From Cephalothrix simula (taxonomy: Eukaryota; Nemertea; Palaeonemertea; Archinemertea; Cephalotrichidae): a DNA stretch of 11,111 bases. Of this stretch, positions 1 through 7,293 are shown piece by piece (the stretch's first letter is position 1; each line of letters starts with the position of its first letter). The stretch spans positions 1 through 11,111 of the forward strand of contig JAXIUW010208509.1 in assembly GCA_035591015.1 (NCBI GenBank), written 5' to 3'. The notes beneath the pieces were generated by a model. That model made no database searches and had not been told where the DNA came from. It saw nothing but the letters and a program-made list of their open reading frames with translations. A program made the translations under genes and the position numbers.

Positions 1-22
1 ATGTTTGGGTCGATGATAAACC

Positions 23-206
23 AAGATGGCGACCAATTTAAAATGGCCGCCAAAAATTTTTATGTTCTAGAAAATGTAAAACGTTATAGAATGTTACTTG
101 CTTTGGTTAGGTTTCCGACTAAATTAGCAATATAAGTTTTTCGTATTAAGTTTTAGTAAGCAAGCTGGCGGTCATTACAATTCAAAATGGCCGCCAGAAA
201 TTCTTA
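23..206 (+). repeat. Duplicated YY1-like ATGGCCGCC motif
   Basis: A 29-bp stretch at 34-62 recurs at 178-206 with only three differences, all transitions. Both copies are centred on AAAATGGCCGCC (40-51 and 184-195). Each is preceded by a related GGCG motif: AAGATGGCGACC at 23-34 and GCTGGCGGTC at 164-173. The motif resembles the YY1 core AAGATGGCGGC. The copies are 144 bp apart, so this may be two copies of one dispersed repeat or two arms of a longer degraded repeat that starts left of the window. Confidence 0.6.
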
Positions 207-622
207 AAATCTTTCAAAAATGACGTTGTAGCTTTTTGATCTATTTTTTGGCAATAAATATTCATTTGTAATTTTTGATGATATATTATGTCTTTATTGA
301 CGTTTTGTATTATTTCTTTTGTGCAAATGGCATGTTTATCATATAGGACTATACAGCTATTGTTTGGCATTATTCTTGATCCTTAATAGTCAGGAGTGGT
401 TTTTTTTGTGCGTTTTTGATTTATAATCATGTTGTTAAAAAGGGAACAGGACTTCCTAAAGCGATAGTTTTTGGTTTGATTTTTAAATTTAACATTACTT
501 TACAATGCGTTTTGTGTTTACTTCCAGGGGCACATTATAATATATCATGTAGACTCTATAGCCATAAAAAATAGGTAAAATTAAGGTCAGTTACATATCC
601 TATGCAAGGATTTTCTATACTT
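207..622. other. AT-rich stretch, no feature seen
   Basis: Low-complexity AT-rich DNA with stops in every frame. One fair acceptor-like sequence (pyrimidine-rich, ending CTTCCAG at 531-537) is followed by no open frame worth calling. The 62-codon minus-strand frame at 182-370 runs into the YY1-like repeat and shows no domain. Confidence 0.6.
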
Positions 623-982
623 CATGAATAAAGTTAAACAGGGTGTATCAAAAAAAGATATATTCCTAGGTCAGGAACCAGTAGCACTACATAATCAATG
701 AAAGCTTGTGATACCATGCGGCAACATAAATGTGAAATATAAAACAATGCGAGGGGGGCACCCCCAAAAATGTGTACGAAGATTTCGGATTTGGCGAAAT
801 CTTATGAAATCGTTGACAAGATTTTCAAGATTTCGCAAATCTTTCAAGATTTTGTAAGATTTTTCAAGATTTCGCAAATCTTTCAAGATTTCGCAATATT
901 ACGACACATGAGCACATTTCCGCCCTTCACTGATGGTAGAAAAGACATTTACTTGATACACCCTGTGTAACTGTATTACATG
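623..982. mobile_element. TIR-bounded MITE-like element, 360 bp
   Basis: The ends are inverted copies. Positions 627-651 match the reverse complement of 953-977 at 23 of 25 bases, around the core ACAGGGTGTATCAA. The match continues outward to CATG at 623-626 and 979-982 with one base gap. There is no transposase frame inside, so it would be a non-autonomous element. A target-site duplication is not obvious, so the superfamily cannot be assigned. The interior carries a CCCCC run and a tandem repeat array, described separately. Two overlapping frames (plus 770-970, minus 695-886) are by-products of the array: their repeated ISQIFQDF-like and LRNLE-like peptides mirror the DNA repeat. Confidence 0.65.
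822..899. repeat. Tandem repeat, ~39 bp period with ~19-bp subunits
   Basis: Four subunits start with TTTCAAGATTT at 823, 842, 862 and 881. The larger period is 39 bp: 822-854 recurs at 861-893 with one mismatch. Most subunits contain AGATTTCGCAAATCT, an inverted repeat with 6-bp arms and a 3-base loop. A more diverged AAATC/GATTTCG stretch at 781-821 suggests the array was once longer. It lies wholly inside the TIR-bounded element. Confidence 0.85.
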
Positions 983-993
983 TATAAGGAACA

Positions 994-1051
994 ACGCAAA
1001 ATAGCACGAGTCATACCTCCCCGGGGAGGTATGACTCGTGCTATTTTGCGT
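994..1051. repeat. Perfect 58-bp palindrome, no spacer
   Basis: Positions 994-1022 are the exact reverse complement of 1023-1051, 29 bp per arm, with no loop base. The centre is CCCCGGGG, which holds a SmaI-type site. Symmetry ends abruptly at both sides (993 A against 1052 C). It begins 12 bp after the end of the 623-982 element. It could be a foldback element reduced to two joined ends, a template-switch inversion-duplication, or a cloning or assembly artefact. The sequence alone does not decide. Confidence 0.95.
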
Positions 1052-1173
1052 CCGTTAATACCTCAAAATGCATACTTAAATTGAAAACTGATTATGGCTT
1101 TGTACAATTTAAGAATGAACTCTAATCTATGGGAATGATTGACTATCGAAATGACCATTTTGGCATGTTATTA

Positions 1174-1308
1174 TGACGTCACAAACATCGACTATCAGGA
1201 TCGAAAAATAGATGACTCAAAATATTGACTTTGGAATAAATCTCACGTGTCTGGTTATTTCGTTCATTGTGACGTCACAATGGCTGCAAATTACTTGTTA
1301 TGACGTCA
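1174..1308. promoter_or_regulatory. Cluster of three CRE sites plus AP-1 and E-box
   Basis: The exact CREB/ATF site TGACGTCA occurs at 1174-1181, 1270-1277 and 1301-1308, each followed by CA. Between them lie an AP-1 site TGACTCA (1213-1219) and an E-box CACGTG (1244-1249). CREs bind bZIP factors and often sit near promoters. Because the three share flanking bases, they could instead be parts of an old dispersed repeat. No convincing gene start follows. Confidence 0.5.
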
Positions 1309-1382
1309 CAAATGGGCATGAAATGTAAATCACAACATGATATACCTTCCTGCCAAATTTGGTGTTTCTGTGACTATTCATA

Positions 1383-1691
1383 ATGGAGTTAACGGATGTT
1401 GATTATAATTCAACCATACCCACCAAAAGGGGGCAAGTCGACGCTGCGGCCAAAAAGATCAAAGTGCCGACACGAAGTTTACGATCTCCCCGTAATTATA
1501 TTTTCTCTAATAAGGAAGTAATAAATTCAAAGAAGCCCTTTGCAAAAAAAAACTTGTATTATGCATATCATGGGTGCCCAGTAAAAAATATACCGCTGGT
1601 TATACTAACTCCACTCAGCAGTGCATCTAGGATTTTGTTTAGGGGGGATATAGTAGCATCCGACAGTTTGACGGACCAAAAGTGCATATGA
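1383..1691 (+). CDS. Unidentified 102-codon frame, doubtful
   Basis: This is the second-longest unbroken frame here and no family is recognised. The first half is basic (KKIK near residue 24, KKPFAKK near 51), with no signal peptide, membrane segment or motif of known function. The start has T at -3 and G at +4, a weak context. The last third (from about residue 79) runs into the hAT-like repeat at 1619-1791, so its C-terminus SDSLTDQKCI is repeat-derived. It follows the CRE cluster by 75 bp, the only point in favour of a gene. Chance occurrence is most likely. Confidence 0.12.
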   Translation: MELTDVDYNSTIPTKRGQVDAAAKKIKVPTRSLRSPRNYIFSNKEVINSKKPFAKKNLYYAYHGCPVKNIPLVILTPLSSASRILFRGDIVASDSLTDQKCI

Positions 1692-1791
1692 TTTGTCAAA
1701 ACGTTATCAAAAATGCAGGAAAAAAAGAAATTTATCCGTCATAAAAGTGTCCAGCGAGGGCGACTTCCTGCCCTCTGTGCATACGCCACTG
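1619..1791. mobile_element. Degraded hAT-type MITE, 'CAGTGGCGTAG' class
   Basis: Read on the plus strand it starts CAGTGCATCTAGGATTTTG followed by a run of six G, and ends TACGCCACTG. From memory, many animal genomes carry non-autonomous hAT elements starting CAGTGGCGTAGC(C/T)AGGATTTT with a following G run and ending with the inverted form. Here the left end seems to have lost GGCGTA. No 8-bp target duplication survives that I can see. A second CCACTG at 1796-1801 makes the right end uncertain by about 10 bp. Confidence 0.45.
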
Positions 1792-1915
1792 CCTGCCACT
1801 GCTTATTATAAAACCGTATTATTACAAAAATGTGATTTGAAACAGAAAGGTTTCTGGCAGCTTGGACGCCATTAATTTCCCTGCTATGAAGAGGGTCTAA
1901 AAGGGTGGGTATCGA

Positions 1916-2064
1916 TCCCGATTCCGCCAAGGCTAAAAATGAGATATTCCGATCCGGCCGGCAAGGCTAAAAATGGGATATCCCGATCCCGCTCCTGACA
2001 ATCCATCCCGCCACCCCGATCCCGATCCGATAAGGCCCATTTTCAACGGAACCCGCGATCGCGG
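1916..2064. repeat. GC- and CpG-rich 34-bp tandem repeat and GATCC-rich block
   Basis: Positions 1928-1955 recur at 1962-1989, a 34-bp period, with two transitions in 28 bases; both begin CAAGGCTAAAAATG and end CCGATCC. The array continues into CCGATCC-like words up to about 2031. The block includes perfect palindromes CCGGCCGG (1954-1961), GGGATATCCC (1975-1984) and the 12-mer CCGCGATCGCGG (2053-2064). It is markedly richer in G, C and CpG than its surroundings. The 73-codon plus frame at 1973-2194 is a by-product of this composition. Confidence 0.75.
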
Positions 2065-2065
2065 C

Positions 2066-2970
2066 TGGGCATTTTTCGCCATTTTGACCCCTTCCATACC
2101 CTCTATAAACAATGCGGTGTTTGTAATTCCACAAGAAAATTACTGGCTTCAGAGCCGATTAGACCGGCTAGGAATTTCCTGTAAATTTACATAATCTTTT
2201 TACAGCGTTGGTCTATATTTTATATAATCCTGCCCTCTTTTGAACCTATTTGGACAGAGGTTAGCGCGATTAATTAATTTTTTGTTGATTTGAACTATTT
2301 TATGCAATAGTTTGGTAATAATACGTGGATATTATAGTGTTTTGGGCACGTCTTTATATGCAGGATGGGTTCAAAAATAAGAAAGTAAATATTCGAAATA
2401 GGTTAATATAATAAAAATAACTTTTTGGTTTCTCAAGGCCAAATATAGAGTGTATACCCTTTATTTCTTGTTAACCCTAAAATTTGCCAAATTTAGCCGT
2501 TTCGAAAATTATGACTTTTAATAGGAAGCTCGGAGCAAAAAAAATATGTGTTCGTGATTCCGATTAGCTCTAGCTAGCTCTCTTTTTGGTACCATATTCT
2601 ACAGGTATTTCTGAACCTTTTGGAATTATACGACTTCATAATAGCAACAATAGTATGCCATACGTAGATTTTCTTCAAAGAAATTGACAGAAAAAATCAT
2701 GGGCCTACGGTAATCACAAGAAAAACTTTCTAGGGGGCCTTTTTTGATGCCCCCCCATCCATTACGCTTACATCAAAGCACTGCAATTTTTTTTTCTTTA
2801 GGAGATTAGGATAATGATTTTAAAAGATTGGCGTAAAACAAATAGATTTATATATAGGATTTGGCGGAATTTTGGCCAAAATTTAATATCTAGGTCAACT
2901 TAAAACTGAATCTACAAAACTTTTCTTGATAAATAATTCTTTGGTTGAAATCGGCTGTACACAATTTTAT
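2066..2970. other. AT-rich stretch without a credible gene
   Basis: No coding frame or RNA gene is recognised. Two local structures stand out. One is a G/C hairpin, GGGGGC at 2733-2738 pairing with GCCCCC at 2749-2754 around a 10-base loop. The other is a strong acceptor-like signal, a run of nine T then CTTTAG ending at 2801, followed by about 34 open codons without a donor. The G/C hairpin looks like a fragment of an invertebrate G-run MITE, but I cannot prove it. Confidence 0.5.
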
Positions 2971-2972
2971 TT

Positions 2973-3014
2973 ACTTCCGCCATTTTGCCTCCGCTATAGT
3001 CACGTGGTTATAGC
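2973..3014. promoter_or_regulatory. ETS/YY1-like composite plus palindromic E-box
   Basis: ACTTCCG (2973-2979, ETS-like) overlaps CGCCATTTTG (2978-2987), which on the minus strand reads CAAAATGGCG, close to the YY1 promoter motif. Fourteen bases further, CACGTG (3001-3006) is the centre of a 22-bp imperfect palindrome, GCTATA-GT-CACGTG-GT-TATAGC (2993-3014). ETS, YY1 and USF-type E-boxes often cluster near animal transcription starts. Direction and target gene are unknown. Confidence 0.4.
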
Positions 3015-3080
3015 TGGTTAGGGGCAAACGAATGGGTATTTGATCCGTAATATCATATCGTGATATACATTTTCTTTATG

Positions 3081-3115
3081 ACTTTTGCTTTTTGGCAGAA
3101 TACCAAAAAGTCACA
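3081..3115. repeat. Short inverted repeat hairpin
   Basis: CTTTTTGG at 3088-3095 pairs with CCAAAAAG at 3103-3110 around a 7-base loop. Weaker pairing of TTTT and AAAA extends outward. The stem is A/T-rich and not followed by a T run on either strand, so a terminator role has no support. Confidence 0.5.
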
Positions 3116-3760
3116 AAAGGCTTGAATGGAAAAAGCTATGAATGAATGCTCATTGATAGTAAAAAATAGTAATTATTATGACCTAAAGAGAATAATAATA
3201 AAAAATTATCTTCGCAAAAATTGACTATTTATTCATAATGTATAGTGACACATATAATATGTACTTCTAAAAATCAGTTGTTAGTCCATTTGTAAAAAAC
3301 ATAGTAATCGCTCTTCGCTTATCAGTATTGAATTGATAAATATTTCTCAGAAATTTGTATTTTTAAAGGCAAAGCCAATTTTCTAAGTAACGTTTTTTAT
3401 GTAAAAATTAAGTAATGTATCTGGAAAGTGTCCTAAATAATTTTAGAATGATTTCAGCTACTCCGGGCATCAGTTTTACTGCACCAATGTATCAGGAAAA
3501 CATGGAGGCATTATTGATTATTTATTCTAAAAAACACCGCATATTGCCCACCGCAACAACTTTTATCGATATCGCGTTACGAATTAAGAAAAGTTTTCTG
3601 AAAAATAATTTCATTTCATCAAAATTATTTGCATATCCTCTGCCATATCTATGCTAACGATACTAGGATCCTCCTATTTTGATGTACTCGGTCTATGTTA
3701 AGCGTGATTTTATTTCATTCATTTTATTGTTTATTTGCACTAAGTTTTTGACCCTAATAC
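3115..3760. other. AT-rich stretch without a credible gene
   Basis: The 80-codon plus frame at 3415-3657 has no recognised domain. Its length is expected by chance in this composition. An octamer-like ATTTGCAT lies near 3627-3634. Nothing else stands out. Confidence 0.5.
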
Positions 3761-3761
3761 A

Positions 3762-3883
3762 TGAGTCATGATCAGTAATTCGGTCACAGCTGAACGCTGA
3801 TTTGTCGATTAATGCGAGTGTCATCGCTGACATGTTCACGTGATAAAATCACGACACAAAATCAATATACGTAATTAATCGAC
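3762..3883. repeat. Imperfect foldback with AP-1 and E-box sites
   Basis: GTCGATTAAT (3804-3813) is an exact inverted copy of ATTAATCGAC (3874-3883). Inside, GTGTC (3818-3822) and GACAC (3852-3856), then CGTGAT (3839-3844) and ATCACG (3848-3853), continue the symmetry with gaps, as in an old palindromic element. Regulatory-looking words are an AP-1 site TGAGTCA at 3762-3768 and the symmetric E-box TCACGTGA at 3836-3843, part of the inner hairpin. Confidence 0.45.
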
Positions 3884-3990
3884 TCTAGTACTATTACGCG
3901 AGTCCTCCAGAATGGGAGTATTGTTCGCTATAGCATTGATGGTGCATATTGCTTAACCACAGTGATAGCAAAGTAAGCTAAATGTCAGAG

Positions 3991-4060
3991 AAGTTGATTT
4001 TGAAAGAAGTACCTGTATATCAAAAATGACATATTTGACCTACTTTTTCAAAATCAACTT
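3991..4060. repeat. 20-bp stem hairpin with 29-base loop
   Basis: Positions 3991-4011 pair with 4041-4060 along 20 bp, broken only by a bulged G at 4006. Within the loop TCAAA (4020-4024) can pair with TTTGA (4034-4038). The overall size of about 70 nt is like a miRNA precursor. However, pairing stops at once outside the stem (only a G-T wobble at 3990/4061), whereas an animal pri-miRNA usually has about one more helical turn there. A short MITE remnant is as likely. Confidence 0.7.
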
Positions 4061-4480
4061 TCCAGACTGAATTCAATTTATAACCTCAATTTTCATCAGC
4101 TGATTTATCCAAAGATCAAGTCGATTTCTAATTTTGCGTTGGCTGTCACCAAGTTGAAATATAGGTCGCATTCGTTCGCGCATATAAATGCTGAGGCTAT
4201 TTCATGTCGCGTATTTTGAAAGATCTTGAAAGGTCGGACATTTTTATATTTTATGAGTGCATGCAGTGCATTTTCGTAATTCTATTCTCTTTGAAGTAGC
4301 AATATTCATTTTTTTTCAATTAGATTTTAATTGCATAATCAGCGCTTAAATGATCTAATTTGTACAGAGGAACGGTTTTCCAGCGATAATATGTCTGCAC
4401 TGTTAGGAGAGGCAACCTTCTTTCGTTGGTAAAAAGTAAGCCGCATTCGTCGTATATGCCACCGCACCATAATGTAATAC

Positions 4481-4505
4481 AAAATGGCGGTTTGTTGACT
4501 TCCGG
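4481..4505 (+). promoter_or_regulatory. YY1-like and ETS site pair
   Basis: AAAATGGCGG (4481-4490) is close to the YY1 motif AAGATGGCGGC. ACTTCCGG (4498-4505) is an exact ETS/GABP core. Both occur near transcription starts of many animal genes. A start here would lie about 1 kb upstream of the possible first coding exon at 5486. No open exon is attached to the site; the 73-codon minus frame over it (4320-4541) shows nothing recognisable. Confidence 0.35.
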
Positions 4506-5100
4506 TTTCCAATAATGATTAAAATAGAGTGGAAAGGTCACGTTAGAGATTTTGATAGCAGAATTTGGGCAATGAAGATAGGTGATTTGTAAAGAGCATT
4601 TAATTCTTGTTCAATCAATATGGTGCTGATGATGATTTTTACTCTCTATGTTTATTGTTGATTCTAATACCCTTTCAATGCATAAATTTTTCTTGACCAA
4701 GTTCAAATAATGGTAAATGGAAAAGATGAACTTTTGATAAAATACGCGCGAAATCCATTTAAGTATTTTTGAACATCATTGAATTGAAAAATCCAGATTA
4801 AGTTCCGATTGCTTCTGGCAAAAAATCTTCAAAATAGATTTAATAATACGTTTTAACTTTAACTTTAACTTTAACTAGCATTGTAACATTTTTCATCATT
4901 TTAAGGCCGACTGATTAGGCACACTTAAGATTCACAAATCTGTGTCTGATTTTCTGGTGATATTTGAGGCATGGCAAAAATATAATAGCCAGCATATTTG
5001 AAAGAATATTTTTAATATTGAAGCTGGAGAATAGGGATGAATCTTTTATGTTACGTTTAAAGATGTCAGAATTTACACAAAAAGATATTCTAACACAAAA
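4506..5100. other. AT-rich stretch with a microsatellite only
   Basis: No gene or RNA was recognised. The stretch holds the hexamer repeat at 4852-4875. The 85-codon minus frame at 4915-5172 has no family signature and is probably chance. Confidence 0.5.
4852..4875. repeat. (TTTAAC)4 microsatellite
   Basis: Four perfect copies of the hexamer TTTAAC in tandem. It does not match the usual animal telomere repeat TTAGGG. Confidence 0.9.
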
Positions 5101-5168
5101 ATCTGAATGACCCTCTACGCCTCGGTTAGCAACAAAACTACAAAGATTTTGATTTGTTCGGAAGCGAA

Positions 5169-5331
5169 CCACGTGACTTGTGTATTGAATCGCGCGTTAG
5201 TAAAAGTTACCTGTCGTATTTTTACCATTCGAGGATTATTACTATTCCGATAATTCATATATATACATGTGGGATTAATAATAATGCTATACCTTTGTGT
5301 TTGAGGGCGCTGTTCAAATGAAATATGAACA
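5169..5331 (+). promoter_or_regulatory. Possible promoter region upstream of 5486
   Basis: This block holds CCACGTGAC (5169-5177, USF-type E-box), a CGCGCG-containing patch (5190-5196), a TATATATA run (5250-5258) and a 7-bp inverted repeat CTGTTCA/TGAACAG (5310-5332) beside GAGGGCGC. It lies 150-320 bp before the start codon of the possible first exon. A promoter role is inferred from position and motifs only. The minus frame of 80 codons at 5115-5357 is probably a by-product. Confidence 0.25.
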
Positions 5332-5485
5332 GGCCCAAAGCCGAACAGTATTATCAATGCTTAGTTATTTAAATCGTAGATTTTATTTAACGGAAAAATT
5401 AAAAAGTGATTTTTCAAATGTGATTTATTCGTTTAATTTCGTTGTGAGTGTGTACCACTTTGCTGCATTTAGATGACTCGGAAAA

Positions 5486-5654
5486 ATGATTATATTGAGG
5501 ACTTTAATTATAACATTAATGGTCATTGGAGTTAAAGAAACTTTGGGTCGAAATTTAAAAAATTCTAATCGAAAATCGGATATAAAAGCGGATATACCTC
5601 TTAATAATCATACTTTTGAAACAATAATGAAATCTTGGAAGAATCTACGGCCCG
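5486..5654 (+). CDS. Possible first coding exon of a secreted protein
   Basis: The frame starts MIILRTLIITLMVIGVKETLG, with one positive residue, then about eleven hydrophobic residues and a small-residue region, as in a signal peptide. Polar residues follow, with a possible dibasic site (NRK), ending near SWKNLRP. The start has AAAA before ATG, an acceptable animal context. The frame meets CCCG|GTAAGTAT, a near-ideal splice donor, at 5655, leaving phase 1. Unspliced, it runs on to a stop at 5726-5728 (80 codons). No family was recognised. Two downstream segments (7784-7792 and 10142-10203) fit its phase. An earlier strong acceptor at 5823-5824 would add one residue and then a TGA. A signal-anchor or chance frame are the alternatives. 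Confidence 0.35.
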
Positions 5655-5729
5655 GTAAGTATCCATTCTGTCATTGGCAATCCATGTCATATCTTTCTAA
5701 CACGTGCGCATTTTTCTATTCTGTATGAT

Positions 5730-6690
5730 AGGAATATGCCACGCGTTTTTTGGCGCCTTTTCTTCCTAGTATTATTTATTAGCAAGAACTACAAATGAGT
5801 CTGTTTTTTTTCGGTTTACTTTAGAATGACGCAAATGTTGCATGTGTTTTTTATAACTGCCATCGAATTAAAAGCACTTTTCATTGAAAGAAGACACTCC
5901 TTGCTATTATTTGAAGAGTCGGCTTTATAAAAAAATAATGCAGGGTTTGTTTAGTGATACCTGATGCATCAGTATGCTGCATAATCTATAGGTCTTCCCT
6001 AGGTCCTTTAAATATAATTCATTTTGTAGTTTTTGAGTTTAATTTTACTACGTTTAAATTTTGACATATATAACGAATGAGTATATTGATTCTGACTAAT
6101 ATTTTATCCCCACCTGGTATATATAGTATTAAAAATGCATTAGGCATGGATAGATTATCTATTTAAATCGAAATGATTTTGTCAGTCAGCCAAAGTTTGC
6201 CAGTTAACTGAACTGCAATAGGTCTTTAACTCACTTTTTAGCCACTACAAAAATATTATATTGTGATCTGTTAAAGTTTATGTTATATAGAAGAGTTGAC
6301 CTTCTCATTATACTTAGAGGTTTAAATATAATATTTAAAAAAGAAATCGACTGAAAGATTTTTTATGCTCGTTGTGTCACCGATTCATCCAAAGCCTTCG
6401 ATTCTGTTCCGTTATAATGGATGTATGCTCTGTATAATCGTTTCAATAAAGTCATTCGGTTGTAAATTTGATTTCACACTAAAGTTACTAAAGTACTTGG
6501 CCATAAACGTAAAGGCTCTTTAGTTTTGCTGCCATTTTACTGAGATTTGGATTAAGAAAGGAGGACCAAGGCATAGCATTTAACATTATATTCATTAGGG
6601 TTATCACTATTAGGCTTTATAGCACAAAAAACATAAATCATCAAATGTCCTTGTATATTTGCTCTATATTTGAATTAACTGTTTTGCTCA
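5730..6690. other. AT-rich stretch, intron-like
   Basis: No frame or RNA stands out. A strong acceptor-like signal (eight T, then CGGTTTACTTTAG) ends at 5824, but the following sequence stops almost at once in the phase set by the 5486 exon. E-box CACGTG lies at 5701-5706. If the 5486 exon is real, this is part of its first intron. Confidence 0.4.
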
Positions 6691-6700
6691 TTTTGTGTAG

Positions 6701-7148
6701 CTTGTTTTGATACGTCCCGGTGCAGCGTCCCCTGCTAGCGTTCAGAGTGTCCGGCATGTAAATTTAGAGGTATTACAGCCGGTGGCTAGTGTCTACCTGA
6801 AGTCTGTATGCAATTTTTATGATATAAGGGGGACGCTAAAGACCAGATGCACTGAACGCGTTCGCTAGATATTTATCCCTGGAGTGGATCTTCTTTCGTC
6901 GAATCTATAAAGAATATACAGCCCGGACCGGATTCCATGATCGACAGGCATCCAAGCCATATGGGGTGACAGAATTATTGTCCTTTAGCAATTTCTACTT
7001 GTATGTATAATAATTGGTACGCCGAGTTGGGTCATACCCTGGAGGGTCAGGTGTATACAAAGTATACATCCAGGACATGCACCCGGAGCAGTCATTTCTG
7101 GACCATTGCTTTCCCATCAGTACGATACGATTCAAATCAAGTTTAAAT
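6701..7148 (+). pseudogene. GC-raised block with long open frames, unidentified
   Basis: The block is richer in G and C than either side and begins exactly after a good acceptor (TTTTGTGTAG ending 6700). From 6701 one frame is open for 55 codons, to TAG at 6866, and includes VASVYLKSVCNFYDIRG. A second frame is open from 6840 for about 57 codons (for example FHDRQASKPYGVTELL) to a TAATAA near 7010. It then reopens in the same frame with GGSGVYKVYIQDMHPEQ until about 7148. The change of frame near 6840 and the stops suggest a decayed coding sequence or old transposon. No protein family was recognised, and a third frame also opens near 6996-7145, so higher GC alone may explain it. Confidence 0.3.
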
Positions 7149-7293
7149 TAAGCATCAATCCTTTCAAAAATAAGCATGTAGATACATTTTAGAAGTGACT
7201 TTCAAGTTGATTCTGTCACTTGTATTACTTAAAACCACGTTAAGGAGCTATTTTACTTATTTAGCAACTGCCTGAGCATTTACACAGGATTAG

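Noticed and set aside
770-970. Plus-strand 66-codon frame with repeated ISQIFQDF peptide
   Set aside because: The peptide repeat is a direct readout of the tandem DNA array inside a TIR element; the opposite strand gives an equally repetitive frame.
1693-1930. Frames at 1693-1875 (plus) and 1739-1930 (minus)
   Set aside because: Both overlap the hAT-like repeat, are about 60 codons and have no domain or splice context.
1973-2194. 73-codon Pro/Asp-rich plus frame
   Set aside because: Its start is translated from the GATCC-rich tandem repeat; no conserved feature.
2786-2901. Strong acceptor followed by 34 open codons
   Set aside because: No donor before the stop, no upstream exon with matching phase, and the peptide is Arg/Ile-rich without a family.
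3415-3657. 80-codon plus frame
   Set aside because: Length expected by chance in this many AT-rich frames; no signal, domain or splice site pattern.
4183-4188. TATAAA as a TATA box
   Set aside because: The word is frequent in AT-rich DNA and no initiator or exon follows at the expected distance.
4915-5357. Two minus-strand frames of 85 and 80 codons
   Set aside because: They overlap each other in different frames and show no recognisable family or splice structure.
7130-7150. TTCAAAT as a tRNA T-loop
   Set aside because: No matching acceptor, D or anticodon stems around it; no tRNA fold found in the window.
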